Assembly: GCF_003812745.1 (NCBI RefSeq)
Contig: NZ_CP033831.1
Location: 4,712,001 to 4,776,000 of the forward strand
DNA from: Serratia sp. FDAARGOS_506
GTDB taxonomy: Bacteria; Pseudomonadota; Gammaproteobacteria; Enterobacterales; Enterobacteriaceae
DNA: 64,000 nt
Direction of reading: 5' to 3'
Part shown: positions 45,108-57,303 of the stretch, one piece after another
How positions within the stretch are numbered: position 1 is the stretch's first letter
Layout: the number at the start of each line of letters is the position of its first letter
Translations under genes and position numbers: made by a program
The notes under the pieces: model-generated
The model's input: the letters and a program-made list of their open reading frames with translations, nothing else
Told to the model about the DNA's origin: nothing
Database searches by the model: none

Positions 45108-47969
45108 TCAAGCCTCGCTGCGGCTGTAGCGTACCTGTTGACTGTAATAAGCCAAGGTCTGCTCCAACGTCTCCAGCGTGACGGGTTTCGACAGACAATT
45201 ATCCATACCCGCCTCGAGGCAACGCTGCTTCTCTTCCGCCAGCGCATTCGCCGTCACGCCGATCACCGGCGCGCTGAACTGCATCTGCCGCAGCTCCTGC
45301 GTCAGACGATAACCGTCCATATTCGGCATATTGACATCGGTCAGCACAATATCGACATGGTGTTGTTTCAACACGCCGAGCGCATCGACGCCGTCATTGG
45401 CAGTCACCACCTGATATCCCAGCGACCCCAGCTGATCGGACAACAGGCGACGGTTGATCGGATGGTCGTCAACCACCAGCAGATGAATATCGCCGTTGTC
45501 CGCTGCGCTGGCCTTGGCGGGCACCGGCAGCTGCACCAGCGCCTCTGCCGCGCCACTGCCGACGCCGAACAGCCGGTTGAGCAAGGTCAGCGTTTCTCGC
45601 GGCGTGGAGGTGCTGTGCATCCAATAACCCGGTCGGGTTTCCAGCGATGGGCCGATATGCTCGGTGGAAAATTGGATCTGGGCCAGCAGCGGCGTATCTA
45701 ACATCAGCGGATGATCGCTGAGCATCACCTCTCCGGCGGCGGTCTCCTGCCCGTCATAGCGCTGGATATCAGCACCGTAGCCGCCCAGGATCGCCATCAG
45801 GTAACTTTCCAGCCGCTGATTGCGGATATCCAGCCACAGCCGCCGCCCCTGCCAGGTATCGCTGGCTTGTGGGATCGGGAACTGGGCGTTGAACAGCGGA
45901 ATACGGATGCTGAACAGACTGCCCAGCCCCGGTTCGGACTCAACGGCGATATCGCCGTCCATCAGGTTGATCAGTTTCTCACAGATAGCCAACCCCAGGC
46001 CGGTTCCCTGGAAATGGCGCTGCACACCGGTGCCCACCTGGAAGAACGGATCGAACAGGCGCGAGATCTCTTTCTCCGGGATACCGACACCGGTATCGCG
46101 CACGCTGAACTCCAGATGGCTGCCGCGAGTGCAGACCTGCAACACAATACAGCCGGTATCGGTGAACTTGATGGCGTTATTCACCAGGTTGGAGAGCACC
46201 TGCTGCAGCCGCACCGGATCGCCGAAAATGCGCTCCGGCACGTTTTGCTCGATAAAGCAGTACAGCCCCAGACGTTTCTTCACCACCAGCGGCAAATAGT
46301 TGCCGGCGATATGGGTGATCACCTCCAGACAGGAGAACTCGCGCGGTTCGATCTTCAGCTGCTCGGATTCAATTTTGGAGAAATCGAGAATATCGCTGAT
46401 GATTTTCAGCAGCAGGCCGGAAGAGTTGTTCATCGCATTGACCAACCGATCGACCCCTTGCGGCAACGCTTTGGTTTGCAGCAGATCGAGGTTGCCGATA
46501 ATACCGTACAGCGGCGTGCGCAGCTCATGGCTGACGGTGGCCAGGAACATCGATTTGGACTGGCTGGCCTGCTCCGCCGCCGCCGCCATCTCCTGCAGCG
46601 ACTCCTCCATTTTCACGCGCGCGCTGACGTCCACCAGCACGCAGATTGCCACCTCTTCGTTACGGTAGCGCGAGTGGACAAAGCTGATCTGCAGGTTGTT
46701 GTTGTTGCTGGTCATCACATCGACGAAATTCGCCTGCTGCTCGCAAATGATGCGCGTAATGCGGTCGCGATCTTCGTGGGTCAACAAATTGATATAGTTG
46801 TGCGCCAGTTCATTACTCAGAATATTGGTGCCGTCGCTGATGCGCAGGATACAGATGCCCACCGGCGCCGAAGCGACGATCTTGCGGTTGAACTGCTCGT
46901 GCTCTTCCAGACGGAAGGCGTTGTCCTCCGCCGGCAGGAACATCTTGCGCTCAAACAGCCACGCCAGCGTGAACAGCACGATGGCCGACAGCAGGTTAAG
47001 CAACAGCGCATTGAGGATCAGCATTTTGAAGCGTTCCACCACGCTTTTCACCGGCAACGCATAGACGATACTCAGCGAAGAAGGTGGCAGCGCTTTCTTC
47101 AAAACCAGATCGCGGTAATTGTCGACATAGCCGAAGTAGGCATGCTCTTCAGGATAGCTGTTGAGCGAAGCCGCATAGCGATCGCCATCCGCCAGGCGCA
47201 GTACCGGCTCATTGTTCTCATCCAACAGCGTGACACCGATCGGCAGGTTGCCGGCGGTGACGAAATCTTCCAACCGGACAGTTTGCTCGATGCCCAGCAA
47301 CGCCTCCAACTTGTTGCCTATATAGATCGGCGCCAGTACATACAGATAACCGACGTCTGGCCGTTGCGCACTCGGGCTGATCCAATACAGGTTGTTGTCT
47401 TTGTCCAAACTCTTGGCGTTACGGTATTTCAGAATACGCTCATGCAACAATTTCAGCATGTTTTCCCGGTTGGCGACCGCGTTGCCACCGCCAAACTCCG
47501 CTAAACAGAGGCTGTCGCCACCGATGAAGAACACCCGGTTGAGATCGTAGGCCGCCACGAAGTTCTCTTTCCAATACTGGATCAACCCGCTCAACGAATC
47601 GAGCGAACTGCGGTAGGTGGTGCTCAGCGCGCAGTTGGACTCCGGATACAGAGGAAAGAATTGCGGCGGGCTGCCCTTACCGGGGAACACGCCGCTGAAC
47701 ATGTCCAGGCTGCTGACTGAACCGTTGAGACGGTTCTCCGCCATATACTTGATGTCGCGGATGATGTCGGCGGAATGGCGGATGTAGCCCTGCGCCTGAT
47801 CGAAGTTGAGGTTGTACTCCTGCCGAATGTCCGACTCTTTCTGATGCAGGATATTCAGAATATAAAAGGTGGTGAGCAGCGCTCCCAACGACCACAGCAA
47901 AATCGCCAGCACCCGGAACAGATAGCGGGATATCTTCAGCGTAGTTCGAAAAGAGGCTAAATATTTCAA
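45108..47969 (-). CDS. rcsC: Hybrid sensor kinase RcsC
   Basis: 953 residues. Two membrane helices (about 20-42 and 314-335) with a periplasmic domain, then a kinase with H-box FLATVSHELRTPLYG, the ABL-type segment and a C-terminal receiver whose Asp lies in DIVLTDVNMPNMDGY. It starts the Rcs relay under control of RcsF and IgaA. Convergent with rcsB, as in E. coli. Confidence 0.96.
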   Translation of the reverse strand: MKYLASFRTTLKISRYLFRVLAILLWSLGALLTTFYILNILHQKESDIRQEYNLNFDQAQGYIRHSADIIRDIKYMAENRLNGSVSSLDMFSGVFPGKGSPPQFFPLYPESNCALSTTYRSSLDSLSGLIQYWKENFVAAYDLNRVFFIGGDSLCLAEFGGGNAVANRENMLKLLHERILKYRNAKSLDKDNNLYWISPSAQRPDVGYLYVLAPIYIGNKLEALLGIEQTVRLEDFVTAGNLPIGVTLLDENNEPVLRLADGDRYAASLNSYPEEHAYFGYVDNYRDLVLKKALPPSSLSIVYALPVKSVVERFKMLILNALLLNLLSAIVLFTLAWLFERKMFLPAEDNAFRLEEHEQFNRKIVASAPVGICILRISDGTNILSNELAHNYINLLTHEDRDRITRIICEQQANFVDVMTSNNNNLQISFVHSRYRNEEVAICVLVDVSARVKMEESLQEMAAAAEQASQSKSMFLATVSHELRTPLYGIIGNLDLLQTKALPQGVDRLVNAMNNSSGLLLKIISDILDFSKIESEQLKIEPREFSCLEVITHIAGNYLPLVVKKRLGLYCFIEQNVPERIFGDPVRLQQVLSNLVNNAIKFTDTGCIVLQVCTRGSHLEFSVRDTGVGIPEKEISRLFDPFFQVGTGVQRHFQGTGLGLAICEKLINLMDGDIAVESEPGLGSLFSIRIPLFNAQFPIPQASDTWQGRRLWLDIRNQRLESYLMAILGGYGADIQRYDGQETAAGEVMLSDHPLMLDTPLLAQIQFSTEHIGPSLETRPGYWMHSTSTPRETLTLLNRLFGVGSGAAEALVQLPVPAKASAADNGDIHLLVVDDHPINRRLLSDQLGSLGYQVVTANDGVDALGVLKQHHVDIVLTDVNMPNMDGYRLTQELRQMQFSAPVIGVTANALAEEKQRCLEAGMDNCLSKPVTLETLEQTLAYYSQQVRYSRSEA

Positions 47970-48057
47970 TCGGATACCATACGAAAGTCAGTGGCGGCGC
48001 GCGTTGTCGCCGGCGCGGCGGCCGGCGGCTCGGTGCGCCAATTAAACCATATAACTG

Positions 48058-48090
48058 AAAAAGGGCCTAGCATCGCTGCCAGGCCCTTTT
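48058..48090 (-). terminator. Intrinsic terminator of gyrA
   Basis: A 10-bp stem AAAAGGGCCT / AGGCCCTTTT; on the minus strand TTTTT follows. Confidence 0.88.
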
Positions 48091-48136
48091 GTCTCAGTGC
48101 ATTACGGTGTCGGTATGCCGACGCCATCACCTTGCT

Positions 48137-50794
<2,658 letters not shown>

Positions 50795-50991
50795 CTACTA
50801 ATGATTCATCTGCCCGCTGCCATAGTGGCAAAGGTGTAAAACTATATCACAAAGCACGCTTTACGGGAAAATAACCGCCGCTGTTTCACGGAAATTGTGC
50901 AGATAAGTGCGCTAAAAACGCATCGGCACAGACGATGCCGTGCCGGAACATGTATAATCCGCGCAACGAGAACAAGGAGCCAGACAAGCCC

Positions 50992-51717
50992 ATGAACGCA
51001 GAATCATCCAGCCGAGTGCAAAACGTTGACCACCAGGAAATCGCCAAGTTCGAGGCCGTCGCCTCTCGCTGGTGGGATCTGGAAGGCGAGTTCAAACCGC
51101 TGCACCGCATCAACCCGTTGCGCCTGAACTACATCATGCAACGCGCCGGCGGCATTTTTGACCAGCAGGTACTCGACGTAGGCTGCGGCGGCGGCATTCT
51201 GGCGGAAAGCATGGCGCGCGAAGGCGCCAAGGTCACCGGCCTGGACATGGGCGCGGAGCCGCTGCAGGTCGCGCGGCTGCACGCGCTGGAAAGCGGCGTG
51301 AACGTCACTTACGTGCAGGAGACGGTGGAAAGCCATGCTCAGGCCAATCCGCAGCGTTACGACGTGGTCACCTGCATGGAGATGCTGGAGCACGTGCCGG
51401 ATCCGGCTTCGGTGGTGCGCGCCTGCGCTCAGCTGGTGAAACCGGGCGGCCACGTGTTCTTCTCTACCATCAACCGCAACACCAAAGCCTGGCTGATGGC
51501 GGTGATCGGTGCGGAGTACGTGTTGAAGATGGTGCCGCAGGGCACCCACGATCATAAGAAGTTTATTCGCCCTTCCGAGCTGATCGGCTGGGTCGACGGC
51601 ACACCGCTGCGCGAAAAGCACATGATCGGCCTGCATTACAACCCGATCACCGATCATTTCAAGCTTGGACGCAACGTTGACGTGAACTACATGGTGCACA
51701 CCCAGCACGAAGGCTAA
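50992..51717 (+). CDS. ubiG: Ubiquinone 3-O-methyltransferase UbiG
   Basis: 241 residues from the ATG at 50992 behind AAGGAG. SAM-binding motif [14 protein letters not shown]; further motifs [13 protein letters not shown] and [13 protein letters not shown]. Carries out both O-methylations in ubiquinone synthesis. Gene order gyrA-ubiG-nrdA is conserved. Confidence 0.96.
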   Translation: MNAESSSRVQNVDHQEIAKFEAVASRWWDLEGEFKPLHRINPLRLNYIMQRAGGIFDQQVLDVGCGGGILAESMAREGAKVTGLDMGAEPLQVARLHALESGVNVTYVQETVESHAQANPQRYDVVTCMEMLEHVPDPASVVRACAQLVKPGGHVFFSTINRNTKAWLMAVIGAEYVLKMVPQGTHDHKKFIRPSELIGWVDGTPLREKHMIGLHYNPITDHFKLGRNVDVNYMVHTQHEG

Positions 51718-51995
51718 GCGTTGTAAACCGCGCCGGCCCTGCATTACCGAGGGGCGGCGCCAACGGGGCATTCGGAAAAATACCTAATTTCCGCAACTTC
51801 GATCAAAATAGCCGTTGTAAACAGTTTTTTAGAATATTAAATCAGATCAATATGCCGTTTTTTTCTAACGTTTAATAAAGCGTCAAACGATCGGTTTTTT
51901 TAGTTTTTCAGTAAAATCTGATCACGCTTATTGACAAGCAGGTCGCGCCAGTCACGGCGCGCGCTTCGCGCGGCAAGTTACATTTCACCCCCAAG

Positions 51996-52004
51996 TTATC
52001 CACA
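51996..52004 (+). promoter_or_regulatory. DnaA box upstream of nrdA
   Basis: TTATCCACA, the exact consensus, 152 bp upstream of nrdA. DnaA control of nrdAB is known in E. coli. Confidence 0.8.
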
Positions 52005-52043
52005 AATTAGGCCGGTTTTGTTCACTTGCAAACGCCTTATTTT

Positions 52044-52090
52044 CTCACTATCTTGTTACCTCACCGACATACACCCCCTATATATAGTGT
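52044..52090. promoter_or_regulatory. Pair of NrdR-like boxes
   Basis: CTCACTATCTTGTTAC (from 52044) and CCCCTATATATAGTGT (52075-52090) resemble the ACACTATATATAGTGT-type NrdR box, mostly in one half each. They are about 31 bp apart, the usual phasing, and abut the promoter. Binding is inferred. Confidence 0.5.
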
Positions 52091-52117
52091 TTACATACTG
52101 AGCAGAGCGACTACACT
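52090..52117 (+). promoter_or_regulatory. Promoter of nrdAB
   Basis: TTTACA and TACACT with 16-bp spacing, directly downstream of the NrdR-like boxes; start near 52124. Confidence 0.55.
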
Positions 52118-52156
52118 TTCTGCTTAGGGGAACCATACGGACAGGTAAAACACCAC

Positions 52157-54445
52157 ATGAACCAAAGTCTGCTTGTAACTAAACGCGATGGCCGTAAAGA
52201 GCGCATCAACCTCGACAAAATCCACCGGGTCATCGATTGGGCCGCAGAAGGATTACATAACGTCTCGGTTTCTCAAGTAGAGTTGCGTTCACATATTCAG
52301 TTTTATGACGGCATCAAAACCGCCGACATTCATGAAACCATCATCAAAGCCGCAGCCGATCTGATCTCCCGCGATGCGCCGGACTATCAGTACCTGGCCG
52401 CTCGCCTGGCGATCTTCCACCTGCGCAAAAAGGCTTATGGTCAGTTCGAGCCGCCGAAGCTGCACGCCCACGTCATTCGCATGGTCGAGATGGGCAAATA
52501 CGATAAGCATCTGCTGGAAGACTACAGCGCTGAAGAGTTCGAGCAGATGGACGCCTTTATCGATCACTGGCGCGACATGAACTTCTCCTATGCCGCCGTC
52601 AAGCAGCTGGAAGGCAAGTATCTGGTGCAGAACCGCGTCAGCGGCGAGATCTACGAAAGCGCCCAGTTCCTGTACATGCTGGTGTCCGCGTGCCTGTTCT
52701 CCAACTACCCGCGTGAAACCCGTCTGGACTACGTCAAACGTTTCTACGACGCGATTTCCACCTTCAAGATTTCGCTGCCTACGCCGATCATGTCCGGCGT
52801 GCGCACCCCAACCCGCCAGTTCAGCTCCTGCGTGCTGATCGAGTGCGGCGACAGCCTGGACTCCATTAACGCCACTTCCAGCGCCATTGTGAAATACGTT
52901 TCGCAACGCGCCGGCATCGGCATCAACGCCGGCCGCATCCGCGCGCTGGGTAGCCCGATCCGTGGCGGTGAAGCCTTCCATACCGGCTGTATCCCGTTCT
53001 ACAAGCACTTCCAGACCGCCGTCAAATCCTGCTCGCAGGGCGGCGTACGCGGTGGCGCAGCAACGCTGTTCTACCCGATGTGGCACCTGGAAGTGGAAAG
53101 CCTGCTGGTGTTGAAAAACAACCGCGGCGTTGAAGGCAACCGCGTGCGTCACATGGACTACGGTGTGCAGCTGAACCGCCTGATGTACCAGCGTCTGATC
53201 AAGGGCGAAGACATCACTCTGTTCAGCCCGTCCGATGTACCGGGGCTGTATGACGCGTTCTTCGCCGATCAGGACGAATTCGAGCGTCTGTACACCCAGT
53301 ATGAGAAAGACGACAGCATTCGCCAGAAGCGCGTGAAAGCGGTTGAACTGTTCTCGCTGATGATGCAAGAGCGCGCCTCTACCGGCCGCATCTACATCCA
53401 GAACGTTGACCACTGCAACACTCACAGCCCGTTCGATCCGCAGATCGCGCCGGTGCGTCAGTCCAACCTGTGCCTGGAAATCGCACTCCCGACCAAGCCG
53501 CTGGAAGACGTCAACGACGAAAACGGCGAAATTGCGCTGTGCACCCTGTCCGCCTTCAACCTCGGCGCGATTGACAGCCTGGACGATCTGGAAGAATTGG
53601 CAACCCTGGCGGTGCGCTCGCTCGACGCCCTGCTGGATTACCAGGATTATCCGATCAAGGCCGCGCACCGTGGCGCGATGGGCCGCCGCACCCTGGGTAT
53701 CGGCGTCATCAACTTCGCTTATTACCTGGCGAAGAACGGCGTGCGCTATTCCGACGGCAGCGCCAACAACCTGACGCACAAAACGTTCGAAGCCATTCAG
53801 TACTACCTGCTGAAAGCCTCCAACCGTCTGGCTCAGGAACAAGGCGCTTGCCCGTGGTTCAAAGAAACCACTTATTCGCAGGGTATCCTGCCGATCGACA
53901 CCTACAAGAAAGACCTGGATGCGATCTGCAGTGAGCCGCTGCACTATGACTGGGAAACCCTGCGTAAAGAGATCCAGGAAACCGGCCTGCGTAACTCAAC
54001 GCTGTCCGCCCTGATGCCGTCGGAAACTTCTTCGCAGATTTCCAACGCCACCAACGGTATCGAGCCGCCGCGCGGCCACATCAGCATCAAGGCGTCGAAA
54101 GACGGCATCCTGCGCCAGGTGGTGCCGGAGTATGAGCGTCTGAAAGACAACTACGAGCTGCTGTGGGAAATGCCAAGCAACGACGGCTATCTGCAGCTGG
54201 TAGGGCTGATGCAGAAATTCATCGACCAGTCGATCTCTGCCAACACCAACTACGATCCGACCCGCTTCCCGGGCGGCAAGGTGCCGATGAAGCAGCTGTT
54301 GAAAGACCTGCTCACCACCTACAAGTTCGGTGTGAAAACGCTGTACTACCAAAACACCCGCGACGGTGCGGAAGACGCCCAGGAAGATTTGCAGCCTGCC
54401 AAGGCCGGCGATGACGACTGCGAAAGCGGCGCCTGCAAGATCTAA
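52157..54445 (+). CDS. nrdA: Ribonucleotide reductase class Ia, alpha subunit
   Basis: 762 residues. Reduces ribonucleoside diphosphates to deoxy forms. N-terminal ATP cone (MNQSLLVTKRDGRKERINLDKIHRVIDWAAEGLHNVS) senses ATP/dATP. Active-site cysteines occur in RQFSSCVLIECG and in NLCLEI, with GEIALCTLSAFN. The C-terminal CESGACKI pair passes electrons from thioredoxin or glutaredoxin. In operon with nrdB and yfaE. Confidence 0.97.
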   Translation: MNQSLLVTKRDGRKERINLDKIHRVIDWAAEGLHNVSVSQVELRSHIQFYDGIKTADIHETIIKAAADLISRDAPDYQYLAARLAIFHLRKKAYGQFEPPKLHAHVIRMVEMGKYDKHLLEDYSAEEFEQMDAFIDHWRDMNFSYAAVKQLEGKYLVQNRVSGEIYESAQFLYMLVSACLFSNYPRETRLDYVKRFYDAISTFKISLPTPIMSGVRTPTRQFSSCVLIECGDSLDSINATSSAIVKYVSQRAGIGINAGRIRALGSPIRGGEAFHTGCIPFYKHFQTAVKSCSQGGVRGGAATLFYPMWHLEVESLLVLKNNRGVEGNRVRHMDYGVQLNRLMYQRLIKGEDITLFSPSDVPGLYDAFFADQDEFERLYTQYEKDDSIRQKRVKAVELFSLMMQERASTGRIYIQNVDHCNTHSPFDPQIAPVRQSNLCLEIALPTKPLEDVNDENGEIALCTLSAFNLGAIDSLDDLEELATLAVRSLDALLDYQDYPIKAAHRGAMGRRTLGIGVINFAYYLAKNGVRYSDGSANNLTHKTFEAIQYYLLKASNRLAQEQGACPWFKETTYSQGILPIDTYKKDLDAICSEPLHYDWETLRKEIQETGLRNSTLSALMPSETSSQISNATNGIEPPRGHISIKASKDGILRQVVPEYERLKDNYELLWEMPSNDGYLQLVGLMQKFIDQSISANTNYDPTRFPGGKVPMKQLLKDLLTTYKFGVKTLYYQNTRDGAEDAQEDLQPAKAGDDDCESGACKI

Positions 54446-54458
54446 AGTTTGACCTAGC

Positions 54459-54478
54459 GGGCCGGAATTTTCCGGCCC
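54459..54478 (+). other. Stem-loop between nrdA and nrdB
   Basis: GGGCCGG-aatttt-CCGGCCC without a T run. It may stabilise or tune the nrdA/nrdB message rather than stop transcription, since nrdB follows 34 bp later with no evident promoter. Confidence 0.5.
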
Positions 54479-54512
54479 CTTCATTTAGCCACGTTACGAT
54501 GGATTCAGGCTT

Positions 54513-55643
54513 ATGGCTTACACCACTTTTTCTCAGACCAAAAACGACCAGCTGCAAGAGCCGATGTTCTTCGGCCAGTCGGTAAACGTTGCGCGTTTCG
54601 ACCAGCAAAAGCATGAAATCTTCGAAAAACTGATCGAAAAACAGCTCTCCTTCTTCTGGCGTCCGGAAGAGGTTGACGTCTCCCGCGACCGCATCGATTA
54701 CCAGGCACTGCCGGAGCATGAGAAGCACATCTTCATCAGCAACCTGAAGTATCAGACGCTGCTGGATTCCATCCAGGGCCGCAGCCCGAACGTCGCCCTG
54801 CTGCCGCTGATTTCGATCCCTGAGCTGGAAACCTGGGTAGAAACCTGGTCGTTCTCCGAGACCATCCACTCCCGTTCCTACACTCACATCATCCGCAATA
54901 TCGTCAACGATCCTGCTCTGGTGTTCGACGATATCGTCACCAACGAAGAGATCAAGAAGCGCGCGAAAGACATCTCCGGCTACTACGACGATCTGATCGA
55001 GATGACCAGCTACTATCACCTGTTGGGTGAAGGCACGCACCAGGTGAACGGTAAAACCGTCACCGTCAATCTGCGCGCGCTGAAAAAGCAGCTGTACCTG
55101 TGCCTGATGAGCGTGAACGCGCTGGAAGCGATCCGCTTCTACGTCAGCTTTGCCTGCTCCTTCGCGTTCGCCGAGCGCGAACTGATGGAAGGCAACGCCA
55201 AAATCATCAAGCTGATCGCCCGCGACGAAGCGCTGCACCTGACCGGCACCCAGCACATGCTGAACCTGATGCGTTCCGGCGCCGACGATCCGGAAATGGC
55301 GGAGATCGCCGAAGAATGTCAGCAGCAGTGCTACGATCTGTTCGTGCTGGCCGCCCAGCAGGAGAAAGAGTGGGCGGAATACCTGTTCCGCGACGGCTCG
55401 ATGATCGGCCTGAACAAAGACATCCTGTGCCAGTATGTGGAGTACATCACCAATATCCGCATGCAGGCGGTCGGCCTCGGTCTGCCGTTCGAAACCCGCT
55501 CCAACCCGATCCCGTGGATCAACGCCTGGTTGGTGTCCGACAACGTGCAGGTGGCGCCGCAGGAAGTGGAAGTGAGCTCCTACCTGGTTGGCCAGATCGA
55601 CTCGGAGATCAACGCCGACGACCTGAGCGACTTCGAACTGTAA
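54513..55643 (+). CDS. nrdB: Ribonucleotide reductase class Ia, beta subunit
   Basis: 376 residues. The diferric-tyrosyl radical subunit. The radical tyrosine is Tyr123 in [10 protein letters not shown]; iron ligands lie in [21 protein letters not shown] and the ERELMEG and ARDEALH segments. It precedes yfaE by three bases, which is the ferredoxin that maintains its cofactor. Confidence 0.97.
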   Translation: MAYTTFSQTKNDQLQEPMFFGQSVNVARFDQQKHEIFEKLIEKQLSFFWRPEEVDVSRDRIDYQALPEHEKHIFISNLKYQTLLDSIQGRSPNVALLPLISIPELETWVETWSFSETIHSRSYTHIIRNIVNDPALVFDDIVTNEEIKKRAKDISGYYDDLIEMTSYYHLLGEGTHQVNGKTVTVNLRALKKQLYLCLMSVNALEAIRFYVSFACSFAFAERELMEGNAKIIKLIARDEALHLTGTQHMLNLMRSGADDPEMAEIAEECQQQCYDLFVLAAQQEKEWAEYLFRDGSMIGLNKDILCQYVEYITNIRMQAVGLGLPFETRSNPIPWINAWLVSDNVQVAPQEVEVSSYLVGQIDSEINADDLSDFEL

Positions 55644-55646
55644 GCG

Positions 55647-55907
55647 ATGGCGACGCCAACCGTAACGCTGCGCGCCGCCGGCACGCAACTCTCCTGCCCC
55701 AACAGTGAAAACAGCCTGCTCGACGTGCTGGAACTGCACGACGTGCAGGTGGAGTACCAATGCCGCTCCGGCTATTGCGGCGCCTGCCGCCTGAAGCTGG
55801 TGAAAGGCGAAGTGGCCTACCGCCAACAGCCGCTGGCGTTTATCAACGCCGGTGAAATCCTGCCCTGCTGCTGCATGCCGCTGACGGATATCGAGCTGGA
55901 AATGTAA
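55647..55907 (+). CDS. yfaE: 2Fe-2S ferredoxin YfaE (diferric-tyrosyl radical maintenance)
   Basis: 86 residues with plant-type motif CRSGYCGACRLKL and a final cysteine in LPCCCMP. It supplies electrons to NrdB cofactor assembly. The start lies three bases after the nrdB stop. Confidence 0.94.
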   Translation: MATPTVTLRAAGTQLSCPNSENSLLDVLELHDVQVEYQCRSGYCGACRLKLVKGEVAYRQQPLAFINAGEILPCCCMPLTDIELEM

Positions 55908-55949
55908 AGTCGGGTGCCGGAAACCGCGCCTGGAGACCAGAAGGCGGGG

Positions 55950-56150
55950 TTACCCCCGCCCTATGATTACCGCTTCACCTCGCACGCCAACCTGATCAGG
56001 ATAGTGATATTTTCCTGGTAGATTTTCAGCTCGCACAGCGAGTCTCTTATCATCCAGATAAATAGCAAAACCGTAATACATACAACGGTTAGCGAGTGAA
56101 ACACATGCTTTAAGCGCATGCTTGCCTCCTTGCTGTGAAGGGGCTACCAT
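55950..56150 (-). CDS. Mok-like overlapping leader frame of the hok gene
   Basis: A 66-codon frame that starts 31 bp upstream of hok and covers it in another frame. In hok/sok systems translation of mok is needed for hok translation and is what the antisense RNA blocks. The geometry fits; the peptide itself (MVAPSQQGGKHALKACVSLANR...) is not expected to be conserved. Confidence 0.45.
   Translation of the reverse strand: MVAPSQQGGKHALKACVSLANRCMYYGFAIYLDDKRLAVRAENLPGKYHYPDQVGVRGEAVIIGRG
55967..56119 (-). CDS. Hok/Gef-family type I toxin
   Basis: 50 residues, MRLKHVFHSLTVVCITVLLF then a C-terminal part with SLCELKIYQENI. A single N-terminal membrane helix, the CIT motif in it and a conserved LCE cysteine are hallmarks of Hok proteins, which depolarise the inner membrane. 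A strong AAGGAGG lies just upstream of the ATG, in the leader that an antisense RNA would mask. It is below the length usually kept by gene finders. The variant and any activity are unproven. Confidence 0.82.
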   Translation of the reverse strand: MRLKHVFHSLTVVCITVLLFIWMIRDSLCELKIYQENITILIRLACEVKR

Positions 56151-56230
56151 ACCGGTGTCTAGGCGGTATGTGCAGCCCCATTCTGATTGAGAGTCAGTCT
56201 GGGGCTTTCATCTATCCGCCTTGTCACACA
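56127..56230 (+). ncRNA. Candidate Sok-like antisense RNA region
   Basis: On the plus strand, opposite the hok leader, GGGGCTACC...GCAGCCCC encloses ATACCG-tgtctagg-CGGTAT hairpin sequence, and a further AGCCCCA...TGGGGCTTTCAT hairpin follows (to about 56215). Such structure is expected for Sok and the hok leader fold. I could not fix a promoter, so limits are approximate. Confidence 0.4.
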
Positions 56231-56367
56231 ATGCCCAAGACGAACAGTCTCAAGCACCCGCCAAAAGAGTAACAGCATTCCCTCGTCGCAAATACCCCTA
56301 TAAGATTATGATTAATCAGGGATATATAACTGTCACCAAAGCCTCTCCGCCCTCATCGCCGGCCTGA

Positions 56368-57198
56368 CTAGCGCCCTTTTCCTGCCGATGCGGAAAAATA
56401 ACGCGCCGGAGAATCGCCAAAAGCTTTGCGAAACATCGCGATAAAATTGCTCGGCGAGGCATACCCCAGCGTTTCCGCGATCTGCAGCACCGTTTCACCT
56501 TCGGCCAGCTTCGCCAATGCATATGACAACCGGGCCTGCTGACGCCACTGGGCAAAACTCAACCCCGTCTCACCGATCATCAGCCGCCGCAGCGTGCGTG
56601 GTGACATCGCCCCCCACTCGGCCCAGGCTTCCAGTGAACGCTCGTTCCCCGGCTGCGCCAGCAAGGCCTGCAGAACGCCGGCCAGGCGCGGATGGGACGA
56701 CATCGGCAAATGCAGCGGTTCCGTCGGCGCCAGGCGTATCTCGTCCCGCATCACCTGCGCCATGCGATCCTGCTCCAGGGTGAGCACACTGCGCTTATCC
56801 CAGCCTTCTGCTCGCTGAGCCAGCGCCTGCAGCACGGCGCTGATGCCGATGACGCAGGGTTTATTCGACAGATCGTCACAGGCCGCCGGCGCCAGCAGCA
56901 AACTCCAGCCGCTCAGCGCGCCGCAGACCTGCACCCGGTGCTCCGTCGCCGGCGGGATCCAACCCGCCCGCTGCGGCGGCAGCACCCAATCGCCGTGCGC
57001 CGTGCGCACATGCAGCAAACCGCTTTCGACACATAGCAGCTGCCCGCGCGCATGCTGATGCCAGTCATATTCGCGCGTGCCCAACCGATACTCCCGGCCC
57101 GCCGCATCGCGGCCGCCGAGGGCGATCAGCCAGGGGCCCGCCCGCCATTCACTGCAGTCAGCATCGGCGAAATGAGGGTTATCGTTCATATTGGCCAC
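56368..57198 (-). CDS. AraC-family transcriptional regulator
   Basis: 276 residues. An N-terminal cupin-like sensing domain (DWHQHARGQLLCVESGLLHV) and two C-terminal helix-turn-helix units (GAMSPRTLRRLMIGETGLSFAQW; VLQIAETLGYASPSNFIAMFRKAFGDSP). Divergent from the FAD monooxygenase gene at 57304, so control of it is likely. Inducer unknown. Confidence 0.88.
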   Translation of the reverse strand: MANMNDNPHFADADCSEWRAGPWLIALGGRDAAGREYRLGTREYDWHQHARGQLLCVESGLLHVRTAHGDWVLPPQRAGWIPPATEHRVQVCGALSGWSLLLAPAACDDLSNKPCVIGISAVLQALAQRAEGWDKRSVLTLEQDRMAQVMRDEIRLAPTEPLHLPMSSHPRLAGVLQALLAQPGNERSLEAWAEWGAMSPRTLRRLMIGETGLSFAQWRQQARLSYALAKLAEGETVLQIAETLGYASPSNFIAMFRKAFGDSPARYFSASAGKGR

Positions 57199-57303
57199 TT
57201 ATCACTATTTTTAGTCCAGATACCGTTATATCAACCTTTTCCCGCACCGACATAATGAAATGCTTCCGGCCGGTCTGTGGCCGCCGACTCACGAGGGAAC
57301 AAG

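Larger units (their letters stand above)
51718..52156 (+). other. Regulatory region of nrdAB
   Basis: 439 bp, AT-rich in the middle, without a gene. It holds the DnaA box, NrdR-like boxes and promoter listed separately. Confidence 0.6.

Noticed and set aside
45711..47504. 597-codon frame antisense to rcsC; similar long antisense frames lie over gyrA, radD, nrdA and ttrA
   Set aside because: Long antisense frames are a by-product of GC-rich third positions; the sense genes are unmistakable.
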